Assembly (NCBI RefSeq): GCF_003945595.2
Contig: NW_024104294.1
Span: 1,447,174 to 1,511,173, forward strand
DNA length: 64,000 bases
From: Pipra filicauda
Taxonomy: Eukaryota > Chordata > Aves > Passeriformes > Pipridae
Direction of reading: 5' to 3'
The translations under genes were made by a program, and so were the position numbers. Shown piece after piece: positions 1 through 12,979 of this stretch; within the stretch, counting starts at the first letter, position 1; each line of letters opens with the position of its first letter. The notes beneath the pieces are model-generated. The model had not been told where the DNA came from. It saw only the letters and a list, made by a program, of their open reading frames with translations, and searched no databases.

Positions 1-2329
1 GGAATGTTACCTACAGAGAAGTATCAAATACAAAACCTTTCTTTAGAATCCAGATGTGACCAGAGTACCGAATACACTCCCAAATCTGTCTCTGGTATGT
101 CGCTGCACTGCATGTTCGTGTTTCCTGGCAGAAACACACCTCAAAGTCGCCAGTAACTTTGAGAGCCATAGAAGAAATTGAGGTGTTTATTTGCATCTCT
201 GATGTATTAAGTGTTATCGAGAAAGGAAAGTGCAAAACTTGCACTAGTTGAGAAATAAGAACCAAAAATTTCTCTTCTGAGTTAATCAGGAGAAAGCAGG
301 AAGACGTAAAAGTCTTTTCATTCTTTTGGGAATCTTTTCATTAACAGAAAAGCAACCAGACGGGAGTCTCTAGAGAGAATTTTCTCGACCCTCTGATTAA
401 GGAGTTCAACTGGCAGTAGGAAAACTAATATGTTTGTTTCATAAGGTCATGAACTATTTCATGATTTCCAGCTGAAATAGTTAGGTGGTCTATTATGACC
501 TGTTTCTAAAAGTCTAAGAGAAAAACAGCTACAAGAGAAAGGATTAGTTTAATAAAGATGAAATACAGGGGGGAGATGATTTGTTTTTCAAGGTAGTTTT
601 TTTCTTCTTTTGTTGAGGTACTAACAGAAATACAAGAAATTATGTCCAAGTTCCATTAAAGAGCTCAGGTCACAAATAAGACTAAAAAAGAAAGAGTTTT
701 AAATATTTAGATTAAATCTCTATATATCGACAACTTCAAAACAAAGAAAATTGTCTTTTGTAGAGACCAGCAGTAATGCAGTCCTGTGTGTTCCACAGTG
801 AAGAAAGACTCTCTAACCCAGAAGTGTCAGGTGGCTCGAGTACTATGCTCCTGTGTGTGGGCAGAACCTCCAGCCCTCAGCTGCAGGAGGGAAAAGGACC
901 AAGACTCACCAGGGCAGTCAGACACCACGTGGCAGCCCACACACAACCACTGCGGACTTCCCATTTGTTCAAAAGCACAGGCCACAAAACCTACCGGCCG
1001 TTTCTTCTGATTTCGGATTGAGCAGCATCAACTTCCTTTCCCAGTACTGACTTTACCCAGCCTTCTCCCTACACATAGGGAAGCCTTAACAAAACAAAAG
1101 AACACATGGAAGTTCCATAGCTAAGATCAGTGCAGAGACTGTCTTTCATACGAGTCATCTTCTGCAAATAATTTAATTCGCTGGCTTTCGTGTTTCAGAC
1201 CCTTGGGTAACTCCTATCCCCAAAAACTAGCAACAGATGCAGGATCCTCACCCAAATCTGAGCTGAAAACACTCCTCGGTACTGCTCCCTAGACCAGCTG
1301 CAGGCCACTGTGGTCCATGTGTGGCTAACAGGGTGAGGGCCACTGCGCTCTTCAGCAGTGCACTGAGAAGCACACAGTCACCTAAAATTAAAGGCAGAGG
1401 AACTGGCCTCGGAGAAAAGACACAGGCAAGCAATGCTTAAAAAAAAAAATCCTCTCCTGCAACATCTATTTTTGGCTGTGTCCTCTTGTAGATTATTTTG
1501 CAAACATATTTGATATCCTAATGGCATAAGGTAATTGAAAGGACATGTTTGCTTGAAGAATCTGACCTTGTTCATGGACTTTCGTTCCAGTCAGAACAAA
1601 GAATTCCACTAAGCTTACTGAAGAAAAATAGTGGAAAAGACTTTCATGACTTTTCAACCGAGACAGAATTGAAATCACTGGAAATTTAGGAAAATATTTT
1701 AGGTGTTGTTTTTTAGAATTTCACATGCTTACAAAGCCTCACTCAATGGAAAAAATTAAAGGGCAATCAATACTTTAAATAATCCTATAAAAATAGAACA
1801 CATATGTTTTTATGGTGAAGAGTTTCTCCTCAATTTATCCCCCAAATTCCTTCAAATAAAGTGACTGGCATGTGTTCAACACATGGGTCAGCACTGGCAG
1901 AAGAACATATGTTGGTGATTTGATAGCTAGCCAGATGTTTGTGGAGAAATAGCTCTAGGTAATCCTAAGGGAAAGCACATGAAACCCATTAGCACTAATA
2001 AATCAAAACACCAATTTTTCTCCTGAAATTCCTGCCTTAGAAAATATCCAAAGGTAAGTTTTTTCCAATCCCATTGAATACAGAGATTTTGCAGGACGAG
2101 CCTCTGTTGCACCAATGAAGATCAAAGGCCAAAGCAATGAAATTTCTTATGTGCAGAAAGTTGCACAGTCCTTGATCAAAATAAAGTCACCCTGACACTG
2201 TAGTTCAACATTCCCACACATATCCAGACACCTTCTGAGATGAGCAGGGTTCACAAGATCCCAGAATTTGCTTAAATTCATAAAGTTGTATAGTTGCAAT
2301 CCCGTCCTTGCTTATTCATCCCCTGACTT
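1..2329. other. Non-coding stretch, no gene supported
   Basis: AT-rich sequence without a recognisable gene or repeat. A minus-strand open frame of 84 codons at 11-265 ends in a stop codon directly beside a donor-like GTAAC at the window edge. I do not recognise its translation, and its length is unremarkable for this base composition. The overlapping open frames at 776-1050 are mutually exclusive shadows with no protein-like pattern. Confidence 0.5.
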
Positions 2330-2515
2330 TGAGGTGAGACTGACTGGCCTGTAGTTCCTTGGGTCTTCCTTTTTTTCCATTTTGAAAATGAGGGTCGTGT
2401 TTCTCCTTTTCCAGTCAGCAGGAACTTCAACCAGACTGCCATGACTTCTCCAATATGATGGACACTGGCTTAGCCACTACATGTGCCAGTTCCCTCAGGA
2501 CCCATGGATGCACTG
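2330..2515 (-). mobile_element. CR1 LINE remnant: ORF2 reverse-transcriptase fragment
   Basis: Read on the minus strand, 2425 to 2330 gives 32 uninterrupted codons ending in NYRPVSLTS, preceded by an IFK...KKEDP block. This is the N-terminal part of the LINE-type reverse-transcriptase domain, where CR1 has a TPIFKKG...DPGNYRPVSLTS-like pattern. The preceding 90 bp (2426-2515) still resembles the upstream CR1 residues (HPWVLRELA...ILEKSW) but needs frame changes and crosses stops, so the element is dead. Below 2330 the similarity to reverse transcriptase disappears. It is an internal fragment with neither end of the element, and clearly old. Confidence 0.8.
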
Positions 2516-4321
2516 CGACAGAGTTAGGAGTAGATTTTTGTGGGAATGCATTAGCTTTCTTCTCCTACCTTCTCATGTCATGTTATGACTGTATTGTTTT
2601 CTCTACTGGTTAAAGGTATTTCACGAATTACAACATATACTTACGTTTTTTTGGTTAAATTACGTGGGTCATTAGAACTCAATTGTAGAAATATTATACT
2701 TGGAATTGAGGGTCAAAGCATCCATCACATCTGTCACACTGAAGTTTTAATAAGCAATTGTTAAAACCCCTTATATACAAGCAGCTTTTACAGTTCTGGT
2801 AAAAGTTGTGCAATCTTTTACTCCGCAACTTAATGAAAAATAAAAGTTGCAGATAAATCAAACTCTAATGAAAGTAAATTAGCCATTCTGCTCCAGCAGA
2901 ATTCCAACACAAATGAGCACACTGAGATTGACTGCAGCAATATAATGCAGTGCTCTCCTGAATTCCAATTCAGGGCTCCCCTTTCCAGGGAGCTTTACAG
3001 GAAGTTCATCAAACAAGTATTCGGAACTAAAGCACCAAAACTATGATCTACACAAATGGTATCATGAGCTCTAACAAGCTCCAGCCAAGTCAGGAGTCTT
3101 TCTTAGGCAAGAGGGAGTCTCATGACAGTCCTGGCTTTTTAACAGCACATTTTTTTAACACACCAAAGCCAGTCAGCTGCTTTTATTCTCTCAGAAGACA
3201 GAAAGTTTAATTCTCAACAGAGAGCTCCACACCATGGTCACTTGTTCATCTATCCTACAAACTCAGCTGACTTTAATCACTGAGTGCTGTCCTAAATTTG
3301 TATCATTCATATTATATTAAGAACACTTAACATAATAGAGGGAGTAAACAGACTCTTAACTAAAAGGCAAAGTTTGTGAAGAATTTCTCTCTTAAAATGC
3401 TTATCTTCATTTCAAGGTCACATGAAATCAATAAAAATAAATCAATTTTTGTACCCTACCCATTTAGGTATTACATAGTCAGAATAAAAAAGTAAAGATG
3501 AAGTTTTAAAAAGGGGAAGGTGAGGGGAGAATCACCATGAAATATTCTGACAACAACTTTGTTGGTTTTGTTTCAGGAGAAAGTTCAAGATTCAGCCACT
3601 TTCATGAGCAAGTAAATTCTCCACTTTTTTTCTGTCTCTTTAAATTTATTATAATAGACACCTCCCACTGGGTAAGTTCTACTCTCTGAAGCCCTAGAAC
3701 TGACTGCTTATTTTAAGAAAGACCCTTTGACGTGAAACTTTATCTGTATAACCCTGTAATGGGATCAAGCCCTTCAGAAGCACTGAAAGAAACCGAGAGA
3801 GGAACAGAACCACCACCCAACCAAAGTAGGAAAATGACTGGTAGACTGCAAATGAGAGGGGAACAGATAACACAGAAGAAATTCTGAGCCCTGAAGGAAA
3901 AAAACACATTTCTGCATTTCAGACCCAGTTCAAAAAAGCACTTTGGCATATAGGAGGTTTATCTTAGTTCTGCAATACTGTTCTTGATCCACAAGATCCC
4001 CACAGAACTTCAGTGCTCACTTAAGTTTTCTGCCAAGAAAGTGGATTTGTGGAACAGGGCCTTAAACTTCACAAAATCATTTGAATTCTGTAAGGCCATT
4101 TCAGTTCCTTTTGACAAATCTCCTGCCTTCTTGTTCCACAAAGGTCAAATTGTGGAAGAGTTTTCTCTTGTCTTCCAGATCGATCTTGTATAATGAAATT
4201 CCTCATAAGACTGGGAAAAAAAATGTTGACTTGATTAATCTATTCTGGGAAATGTTATGGACCAGCTCCCTGTGAATAGAAGAGACTGTTTCAGCGGGAA
4301 GGGAGCTGCAATAACCACATC
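2516..4321. other. Non-coding stretch, no gene supported
   Basis: No gene recognised. The part at about 2790-2910 has runs of TAAT-type motifs in AT-rich sequence but nothing decisive. Open frames on both strands (for example 3694-3949 minus, 3984-4275 plus) overlap one another and have no recognisable domains. Confidence 0.5.
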
Positions 4322-4620
4322 TAGTCTGACTGCCTGATCCATTCAGGGTTGATCAGATTAAAGCATCTTGGTTAGGGCATTGTCCAAATGCCTCAATCCA
4401 TGACAGCCTTGGGGCATCAATCACCCCCTGGAGGAAGCCTGTTCCAGGGTCTGACCACCCTCTTGGTAAAGAAATGGTTCCTAATGCCCAGTCTAGACCT
4501 TGCCTGGCACAGCTTTGAGCCAATATTGTGCTTTGACCAAAAATCGTCCCATCTTGTAGAAGTATCATGCCCTGATGCTTCCCCCCCCCCCCCCCCTAAT
4601 GTAGGGAAGCTCTGTAAGAA
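4322..4620 (-). mobile_element. CR1 LINE 3' portion, diverged copy
   Basis: The plus strand reads as the reverse complement of a CR1 3' region: a GGGCATTGTCCAAATGCCTC block, then GCCTGTTCCAG, then CACCCTCTTGGTAAAGAAATG and CAGCTTTGAGCC. On the minus strand a stretch encodes FFTKRVVRPWNRLP, the C-terminal signature of CR1 ORF2. A C-run at 4581-4596 and a TAGGGAAGCTCTGTAAG block continue the alignment to about 4620, where the element is truncated. The terminal 3' repeat is not clear at the 4322 end, so both ends are approximate. Divergence suggests an older subfamily than the copy at 55.8 kb. Confidence 0.85.
4581..4596. repeat. Poly-C run (16)
   Basis: Uninterrupted run of 16 C inside the diverged CR1 copy, in a position where CR1 relatives have a C/T-rich stretch. 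It probably expanded by slippage after insertion. The length may be unreliable in an assembly. Confidence 0.9.
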
Positions 4621-4948
4621 CCAAGAGTTTCCCAATTCAAAGCATCCCTGAAATGGAAACTCAGTGATGCTGAAAACCCTGCACTGTAATTTAGGGAGGC
4701 ACAGCCAGAGACAACCCACCAAACACACACAGAGCAAGAGACACAAACCATTAAAATAAAAGGGGCATCAGGTTGAAGGGGTTTCCAAATTTAGAAGACA
4801 TAAAACTTGAGGACTGGTTTTCAATCTATTCTTCAAAGAAAAGGTATGGGAGATCTGCAGCTTGGGGAATTTCAACATATTGAAGGAAGCAGAGGGCTCA
4901 GCATGGCAAAGGAAGCCCTGGAACTGATTCTGAGCAGATTAAATCTGT

Positions 4949-4985
4949 ATTTACAAGCATTTACAAGTATTTACAAGCATTACAA
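4949..4985. repeat. 10-bp tandem repeat, 3.5 copies
   Basis: Three consecutive copies of ATTTACAAGC/T (4949-4958, 4959-4968, 4969-4978) followed by a partial copy with one base missing. A simple local duplication, probably from replication slippage. Confidence 0.85.
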
Positions 4986-7299
4986 AATTTTAATTTGTTT
5001 AATATACTTTAGGCAATGCTGGATCTTAAAGCACGTTCAGGAACATTCTAAATATAATGCTCAGTTTCTGAGAATTTATTTCCCAGTCATGATCACACCT
5101 CACAGATACCATACAAAAGCCAAGCAGTCTGTTATGCTGGCCAAGACAAACATCCATCTACACCTTCCTAGGCCTGATATTACAGTGGGCCCTGGAGGAA
5201 TGCAAAAGTGTATACCCATTGGTCCTCAAAATCTGACATTTGAGTTTGCTGAAAGCTGCTTAAATATCACAGAAATATCCAGGGAACACTCAGAAATTAT
5301 TTATGGATCTTGTGGTTAACTGGGATGGGATGGCATGGACTTTTGGGACATGAAGGAACCGCCACACAGGAAGAAACAGAGATGGATCCAATCCCAGGTC
5401 TGATAGCAAGGAATAGTTACCATCAGCTTATGAAGACCTGCAGTTGACAGCCCCAGGGTATGGAATAACATGCCCAGGGGACCTGCCCAATCTCTCACAG
5501 TCTTTCCTGGCTTTAATATACCACAAGAATTTCTTATTGTTTGTTTTTATGTCTTTGATTCTTTGCTCTTCAAATTCCATTTCTGGCCCTTCAGTTCCCT
5601 TTTCACAATGCCCACTGTAGGCTGTGTCCCCGTCTCTAGCATTCCCTAGTGTTGGATTTCCAGTTTCTGACAGCTACTTCTTTTGCTCAAATAACCTCCT
5701 GAACTTTGTGTTTAAGCATATGGATTCATTTGCCTTTCAGCTCCTTTTCTCAAATTTTGCTATTCCCATTTGCAGTGACAGGCTGTGGTGTGCTTAAGTA
5801 GCTACTATGCCTAAACTAAGATTTTAATTTCTATACTTAATCACAGCCATACATTTAAACAATGTTTACGTTGTTCTAGTAATCAAGAGGGGATCCCAAG
5901 AATGTTGGTCATTATGTTCTCCCACCTCTATAAAAGCCATGTTGAACTTAAACTGTAAATCTGTACTGTGAGCATGAGACAACTTGCACATTGAAATTGA
6001 AACCTACGTAAACCAGATCCAGTCTTAGCTAACTGAAGCAATTACGGTAGCAAGTAATATTGGGACCTCAATCAAATATAGCAGTGGCATCTATCAAGTC
6101 TGTCCCTATCACAGGGATAAACAGTGGGTTGTTTTAGCTACATTTATTTGTGCAAAAGTTCAAATAGCAAAACTCTCTAAGAGCTCTAGGCTCAGAAAAC
6201 TGCAGTATCTCTGGAAATACTAGTTATTGACATTTCTGGGCAAGATTTGCCACTGAGATCTTAAAAGTTTGCATGTAAATGACAAATATAACTTTAAAAA
6301 AACTTCCCACGTCCTGAGAGGCTGGCATACATCCCAGCCCAGAGTACTGGAAGCATCTGGGACTTGCTTCCCATTTCAACTAACCTGAAAAACCAAAGTT
6401 AAAATTACAGACCAATTTCCTCGCTACAAAAAACATCCCATTTCTTTCAGTGGACAGTACTCTGAGTTTTCCTTTATTTTTAATGCAGCCTTAGTCCCCT
6501 ACCACCAGCTTCCTGACAGGTGAGATATTTTTCTACTGACAGGCTATCAATTAACCTGCTGCCACAAAAGCATAACAAAGAGTAAAACAAAATGTGAAAG
6601 ATGAAAGATTCATCAGAGGTATCACAGAGAAATCTAGAAACAGCATCGCTTCAATTAAGGTTCTTTTCCCTATGGTCATATAGTCTCTCCTGTACAAAAG
6701 CAGTGTTGTTCAGTTATTACTTCAATCTCAGGGTTTAATTTCCTCTTCAGCACTTGAGATGCAAGTAGGAAGGAAAGCAGAAAATGAAAAATGGAAATCA
6801 GAAGTCACTACACAGATGTGGTACTTCATCTTAGCTGATGAAGTAGGAGCAACAAAAGCTTCAGCTCCTCTGCCCCCTCTCCCAAGTGAAACTGGGCCTG
6901 TTTTAAAAACCCTGTTAATTTTTTCCCCTCAGAAAACTGAGCGTTGGTGTTGGCTTTTGTTCACTTATTTTAATTTCTCCCTAACATGTTCTGCCTCCTC
7001 AATGATAATTAAAGCTCAAAGCAGTTCATAAGCTTTCAACAGAAGTTATTTGGGCTTTGCAAACACATTTATAAACATCTTCAGCAGAAAACAACACTTT
7101 CACATGTTGATTCAAACGCTGCTGTTCATTGAAAAGATATTTTGACAGAAAACCTTAACACAATTAATCTCCTTCCATACACTTTCCCATTTCTGGAAAC
7201 TACTTTCTTCTACACAAAGCCTGCCACCCAAATAGCACAAATTCCAAACACAGGGGTGGCACTGCCTGCTGTCCCACGGTACCTGTGTTCAGTAAATGG

Positions 7300-7323
7300 A
7301 TCCAGTCCTGTATCCAGTCCTGT
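7300..7323. repeat. 12-bp direct tandem duplication
   Basis: ATCCAGTCCTGT occurs twice head to tail (7300-7311 and 7312-7323) without mismatch, pointing to a recent small duplication. Confidence 0.85.
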
Positions 7324-7533
7324 GTCACCAGGGAACTTGCACATCACCTGCTCAAAGCTCCAAGCCTCTCCTTTCCTACAGACCAACAACAAGGCCCCAG
7401 GCAGGATAGTGCACACTGGTTATGGGATGTTTGCTTTTATTTCACCTACCTCTAACCACCACACTTCACAAATTAAACCTGCAGATAAGAATAACCTAAG
7501 ACATTCTCAATAAGCATCTCTCTGTACAAATTA

Positions 7534-7580
7534 AAGTCACTGACCCAGTCACTGAGTTTGAAGTCACTGAGCCAGTCTGA
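7534..7580. repeat. Short degenerate tandem repeat, period about 27 bp
   Basis: AAGTCACTGACCCAGTC... is followed about 27 bp later by AAGTCACTGAGCCAGTC, with a third internal GTCACTGAG. Degenerate two-unit repeat, no known family. Confidence 0.6.
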
Positions 7581-8694
7581 CAGATGCCAGAAAAGTATAT
7601 ATATTTATATATGTAAGTTGAAATTCCTTGGTGAAAATAGTTGGCTTTCTGTGTGCTACCTGGCAGGTTTAAAGCACCGACCATTCAAACCACAAATTAA
7701 GGACTCTAAAGTTGTAGTTCCACACTCCCTCTCGTGAATCTCAGAAACATACACCTGCTTGAGTGAAATCAGCCTGGCTTACATCAGCCTAAACCCAAAT
7801 GGCTTATTTTGTATAGAAGAGGCACTGACACAGGGACTACATCCATGGCAAAGTTCCCCTGGAGAAGGGGTAAGGCACATGCAAACTCCACACAATGCAG
7901 GAGACAGCCAGCAAAGCCCCCAGACTAATAAATTTTGACTAGAAATGGGCCAAGATTTCTGGATGGCCCTAATGATGCAGCTGTCAGATTACACCAGCAA
8001 CAGACACTGTATTAAACTGCTGCCCCCCAGCCTGTCCCCTGCTCTCTTGCAGAAAATCTGAGACACAAGAGGAAAGTAAACCTCTCCTGCGCAGCAAACA
8101 CGTTCCAAGAACGTGGTGGGATTTCTACCTCTTAAAACAGCACAATCCAAAATTCCCCAGACACATCTGGCTACAGCAGCAGTTTCTTCAGAGCCACAGA
8201 AAACTTGACTGAGGGCAAGAGAGGAGAATCGATGAACCAGCTTCAGGAGTCCAAAAAGCCTAAATAAGAAAAAGTCTATTATCAGATGCCTTCAAGTTCA
8301 CTACTCAGAAACCTACACCTGCACTAGAGAATTGTCAGGAGTGAGAAAAGCTTAAAAATTACCAAGTTAATGAGACACAACTGCCATTTACAAGCTTCTA
8401 CTAATCCCAGGAGTTTAATCCCAGTGGTGCTCAGCCAGTTTTTACTTAATGCACAGCCAGTCATTCATTCCCAACTGAAATTAGTCAAGCTCTTGTGAAT
8501 AACAATTGACTAAAAAATTTATGACTTAAAGAATTGGCCCCAGGATGTCAATTCACTGTCATGAAAATAAAAACTGGGCCCTGGATGCACACAATGCTTA
8601 TTGGTACTACTAGGAGTTACTTGCTGTTGAATAGGCACACAAATGCAGGATTTTTTTAATACTTTTTTTTAACTTGTTTTTAAGCTATGATGAA

Positions 8695-8765
8695 AATCAC
8701 AGAATCATAAAATATGCTGAGTCAGAAGAGAACCATCAAGATCGAGTCCAACTGCTGGCCCCATT
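8695..8765 (-). mobile_element. CR1 LINE 3'-end fragment
   Basis: The plus strand starts AATCACAGAATCATAAAATATG and continues GAGTCAGAAGAGAACCATCAAG and GAGTCCAACTGCTGGCCCC. This is the reverse complement of a CR1 3' terminus, including the terminal repeat. Only about 70 bp remain, typical of strong 5' truncation during CR1 insertion. Confidence 0.85.
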
Positions 8766-9309
8766 AGAGAAATTATCTTTGCAAAACTACAAGAAGGCAG
8801 CAACATCACCATATTCATTTGTCAAAGATAAAACATACTTTTTAGCTTGCTTCATTTGTTTAAATCATATAGAAACACATATATATTTTAAAGGTACCTT
8901 GGGTTTGAGGGAAACTAAATATTTTGACGGGTTAACCAGTCAAAAAACCTGCAGTCTTAGACTAAAAAAAAATGTCCTAAAGTACTAAGACTTACAAGCA
9001 CTTTAAACTGAAGTATTAATATTTCATTAACTGGTGTGTTTTTCCCACTAGAGAACTAGAGAAAACCAGGGAGTGAGAATGCCTTCTCAGCACCCTCAAA
9101 AAAAAAAGAATAAAGGAAAATAACACTAAAGCACCTCCCACAAAAGAACTTCAGTTCTCATGGAAGTACATACAGATTTCACTAATATCTAAAAAATGTA
9201 CATAATCTATAATTTTCATGGTTTTCTGTTAGAGGAAGCCCAGATGCCATACTTTAAAATGGTAACTAAAAGGCTATGTTCTAATTAAGGTGAATATTGG
9301 CCATCTGTT

Positions 9310-9450
9310 ATGTAACCAAAGGCCCGATTAGAAGAATGATGTCTAATTTGATCAGCCTCAACTGACCAGGTTAATCCATGAATGGGTCCAAACAAATGTA
9401 TAATCTTTTCTAATCACTACTGAATTAGTTGGACTAATCCAATTGGATGT
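9310..9450. promoter_or_regulatory. Possible conserved regulatory element (homeodomain-motif cluster)
   Basis: Within 140 bp there are two TAATCC cores (GGTTAATCC near 9370 and GACTAATCC near 9436), a CGATTAG near 9325, further TCTAATTT and TCTAATCAC copies, and a perfect 12-bp palindrome ATCCAATTGGAT at 9437-9448. TAATCC is the preferred site of bicoid-class (OTX/PITX) homeodomain factors. The regulatory role is an inference from motif density only; AT-rich DNA produces such motifs readily. Confidence 0.2.
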
Positions 9451-10022
9451 ATATAGTGTTCTTATACCACCATATTTATTTCAAGTGTTCCACCCTTTCT
9501 TTTCCCCTTTACAATCTGTTTTACTTTAAGGCTTTGAATGGTTTTAGAATTTTATTATGAAACCAAAAAAGCAATCTGGTGAGTAAACACAGCGTTTTAC
9601 AGGAGATAATTCTTTGGCACAGAACACTCATTTCCTCTTTGGTCCTCCATGGAAGAGTGCTAGAATGTCACTATGGAAAACAATAATGGTTCTGGTGGAA
9701 GAGCCTTGACAATGTATGCTGACTTTAATTTTGCATCAAAACATCTCTGAGAAAGGAAGACCAACTACAATTAATCATCTCTCCCAGCTATAGATTTTTA
9801 AAACTGTACAGTGGACATCCTCACATTACCTACTGGTATTTGCTGGGTTACTCTCCTCAGGCCACATGGTTTCTCCAATTCCAGGAGGTCTTTAACCCCA
9901 AAAAACCCATGAAGAAGAAAAGGACCTTCCTACCATCTGTAGCTGACCTGCTTATGAGTACTGGGAGGAACAACCCACCAATAAAACAATCCACATACAC
10001 TGCAGGTGACTCCTGAATTCCC

Positions 10023-10168
10023 TCAACCAGGTCCACACTGTTTTGTCTGAAGTTGTGTCACAAAGTTATACATGACAAGTCTGGTGAGAAGCAAACGGAA
10101 TTCATCTCGGTAGACAATTAAGCTGGAAGTGGACATGGCAACAGTTTGCACAGGTGAGGCTGACCGAG
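10023..10168 (-). other. Weak candidate terminal exon
   Basis: On the minus strand a pyrimidine-rich acceptor (ATTCCCTTTTCCAG) lies just above 10168 and is followed by an open frame of about 48 codons that includes IVYRDEFRLLLTRLV and ends in TGA at 10023-10025. The peptide looks protein-like but matches no family I recognise. The required entry phase is two leading bases. No donor is needed if it is terminal. Chance remains the simplest explanation. Confidence 0.15.
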
Positions 10169-12979
10169 CTGGAAAAGGGAATGACGTGGTCCCTGCACTG
10201 GCCTGTCTGCTCCCTCGGTGTCCACTATGGGGCAACAAGCAGGAACACAGGGAGCATTAGTGACTGAAGTTCACTCAGCTGACACAAACCGTGTGGTAAC
10301 TGAAAAGGATTCTATAAACTGGAAACAAAAGTTAGCTGGCAACACTGGATGGGGGGATGCAAGAACTTATTAACACATTGGATAAATTTTCATTTTAATT
10401 CCGTATTTACACTTGTGTCTTGCTTTCTTCCTCTCACTTAATGAAGCACATCAAATACAATCCTTCTCTAACTTCACTGTTTTCAGTCTAGGAATTAGAT
10501 TTTTTCCTTTTCTTACCTTGCATTATCAGTGTGGCAATGAGATTCCCTGCACATTTCACACCCTGACCCTATCACTCTGCTCTCCCTGTTGGGAAGAGGT
10601 TTGTCACCATTTATTCATTCACTGCCATTTTGTCTTGCTTTCAGTCGTACAAATGCATAAAATAGCAAAAGCGTTTTATTTCCTGATATCAAAGCAGATG
10701 TTTTGACTACAACAAACTTGAAGACTTTGTTGTGTGTAAAGTAAGTGCCAAGAGAAAGGAGCTGCAAACCCTTTGAACAGATGCTATTCTGCAGCTGAAT
10801 TCAAAGTCTTCAGGAGAATTTAAGAAAGAGAGTTGTCCAGGCGTTTCTGCTGGGATTATTTAAAAGTTAACTAATGGAACCAGGCACTTAATTCTCTTAG
10901 GCCCTTTTTAAAAAACTTCACATTTAGTAATTAATCCCATATAGACTTGACTTTTCACAAAGTCTTGTCCTCAGTAAATTAATGGGAGCCAGACTCAATT
11001 AGGACAACTGCTTGGCTGTCTGGTAGCATCATTATCCTAAACTCCCAAAGCTGTAATCCAGAATCCAGCTGGAACTGTGTACCCGAACTCCAGGATTCCA
11101 GCCTCTTCAGCACGTGGCTCCATCCCAAACTGCCCAGCCCTGTGTGAGGCAAGTCTTTTATCCAGTTCACAGCAGGGACCCCACTGCAGTGACATCTGCC
11201 CTACAGCCATCAGAGCTGGCGTGAAACCCCCTTCCCGGCTCCTTGGGACTGCACTACAAACATGCACACTTTGGGACTGGGACCTTTATAGGGCCAGTTC
11301 CACCTTAACAAAAACTCTACTGTAGAATTCACTTCTTTTGCTAATTCCCTTCTCAGATTAATAACCTGTTTTGTGACAGTGCATCTGGCAGCCTTCCCAA
11401 AACTGAGTCCCGCAGGATCAATTCCACCCCAATATGAAAAATAAACATCTAAACAGTTGGATTATGCCAGAGAAGCATATTCAAATAGCAATGAGATTAG
11501 GGCTATGTAGATCCATCCAGCTCCAGGTAAGCAACAGGAATGTAAAGATCTGAGGTAGAGCACGATACATTCCTGTTGTAAAGCTGATAAAACACAGTTC
11601 AGATGACATGCAATACTGACAAATTCATGTTCTGGAACTCATTACTGTTTGTATTTCTTGAGTTTGCCAGAATTTATCTGGGCAATCTCAGTACTGTGTT
11701 AATACAGTTTATCTGTTTCTACTATAGATCATATACTCCTTAATGGGGTGAAAAACTGAAAGAAGCATTCATTATTAAAAAAACCCACAACCACCTTAGT
11801 CAGAGTGCTTCAAAAAGTCATCCCAAATAGATCTTAGACCTCTGCATGACCCATTTCTAACAGATCCACATAACAATAAACCTTTAATTTCCTCCTCAAG
11901 CATTTCTCAGCATCATATCACTCTCTCCCATCACACTGACAAGCACAGCAAATCTTTAACAAGTTACCTAAAGGGTTCTACAACTCTTCTTATAAGCTAC
12001 TTAATAAAAATGTTTCATTCACAAATGTCTAGAGAGCTGCAGGTTGATAGCTTGAAAAAGGGTTAAAAATGCGACTTGGAGTTCCCAAGGGCTTGCAACA
12101 GAAGACCAGCATTAGTAGTAATAAAGACCCCAATTTAGCAAACACTTGAGGCAGGTTGTAAATAAAAGTTTTGAAGACAGAAAAATAGTAGTTCTTAGAT
12201 GGACAAAGGGGAGATTTTGAAAGATGAGAATGTTAAATAACATGTACTGGACGCATGCCCAGTTGAAAAATATTTTTCATGTATACTGTGTCTGAACTAC
12301 AATATAAACAAAACCAGATGCCTCATTAAGCTAATTACATCAATCAATAATGCACAATTAATTCAGGCGCATTGTGGACAAAAATGATGAGATTATAATT
12401 CATAGAAAGGTGTCTCAGTGGTAGTAGATCTGACTGGCAGCACTGATGAGGGGGTGGTCCACTGGGCTGGTATGGAACAACTGGATATTTTGTGGGGACC
12501 ATTTACCAGTCCTCTTGCCTACCACCTCCTCCAACTCAGGCAACTCTGGCCGTGACTCACACTGCTCATCTGCACATCTCAGTGCTGAATCAGGAAAAAC
12601 AATTACTGAATTCAACATTGTTTCCCTCACTATGCACACACTATGTCTTGGTTTTATTGTTGCTGTTGTCACATCCCTGTGTCCTGCACCCCCCTAAATG
12701 TCAGGAAGCTGCCAAAACCCACAATTTAGGAAACACAGCAGATGGTCTGTTTGAAAGAATGTCTTTGTGGGCTATAAACCCATGTCATGCAGTGATCTCA
12801 TCCCTATGAGCAATTACATGATCTTTTCCCACCGTGACACCGCTCATCCCAGGCTCCTCACTGAACACTCACATTATCATATCTGACAATGTGACATGAG
12901 GCACGGGACGCTGCAGGACCAGTCAGTGGCACTGCTAATATAGAGTATTTATCTGAACTGAAAACCAGCATAATGGAAT

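Larger units (their letters stand above)
4621..8694. other. Non-coding stretch, no gene supported
   Basis: Contains the longest plus-strand open frame outside repeats (first ATG 4846, stop ending 5319, about 157 codons). Its translation has no domain I recognise, and one open frame of this length is expected by chance in 64 kb of AT-rich DNA. The rest, apart from two small tandem duplications near 7.3 and 7.55 kb, shows no structure I can name. Confidence 0.5.

Noticed and set aside
4846..5319. 157-codon plus-strand open frame starting with MGDLQLGEF
   Set aside because: No recognisable domain, no splice or promoter context, and about one frame of this length is expected by chance in 64 kb of AT-rich DNA.
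10518..10590. Minus-strand segment with CTCTTCCCAACAG acceptor and AAG|GTAAGA donor
   Set aside because: Good splice signals, but the open frame is only about 23 codons and the peptide is not protein-family-like. Many such pairs occur by chance.
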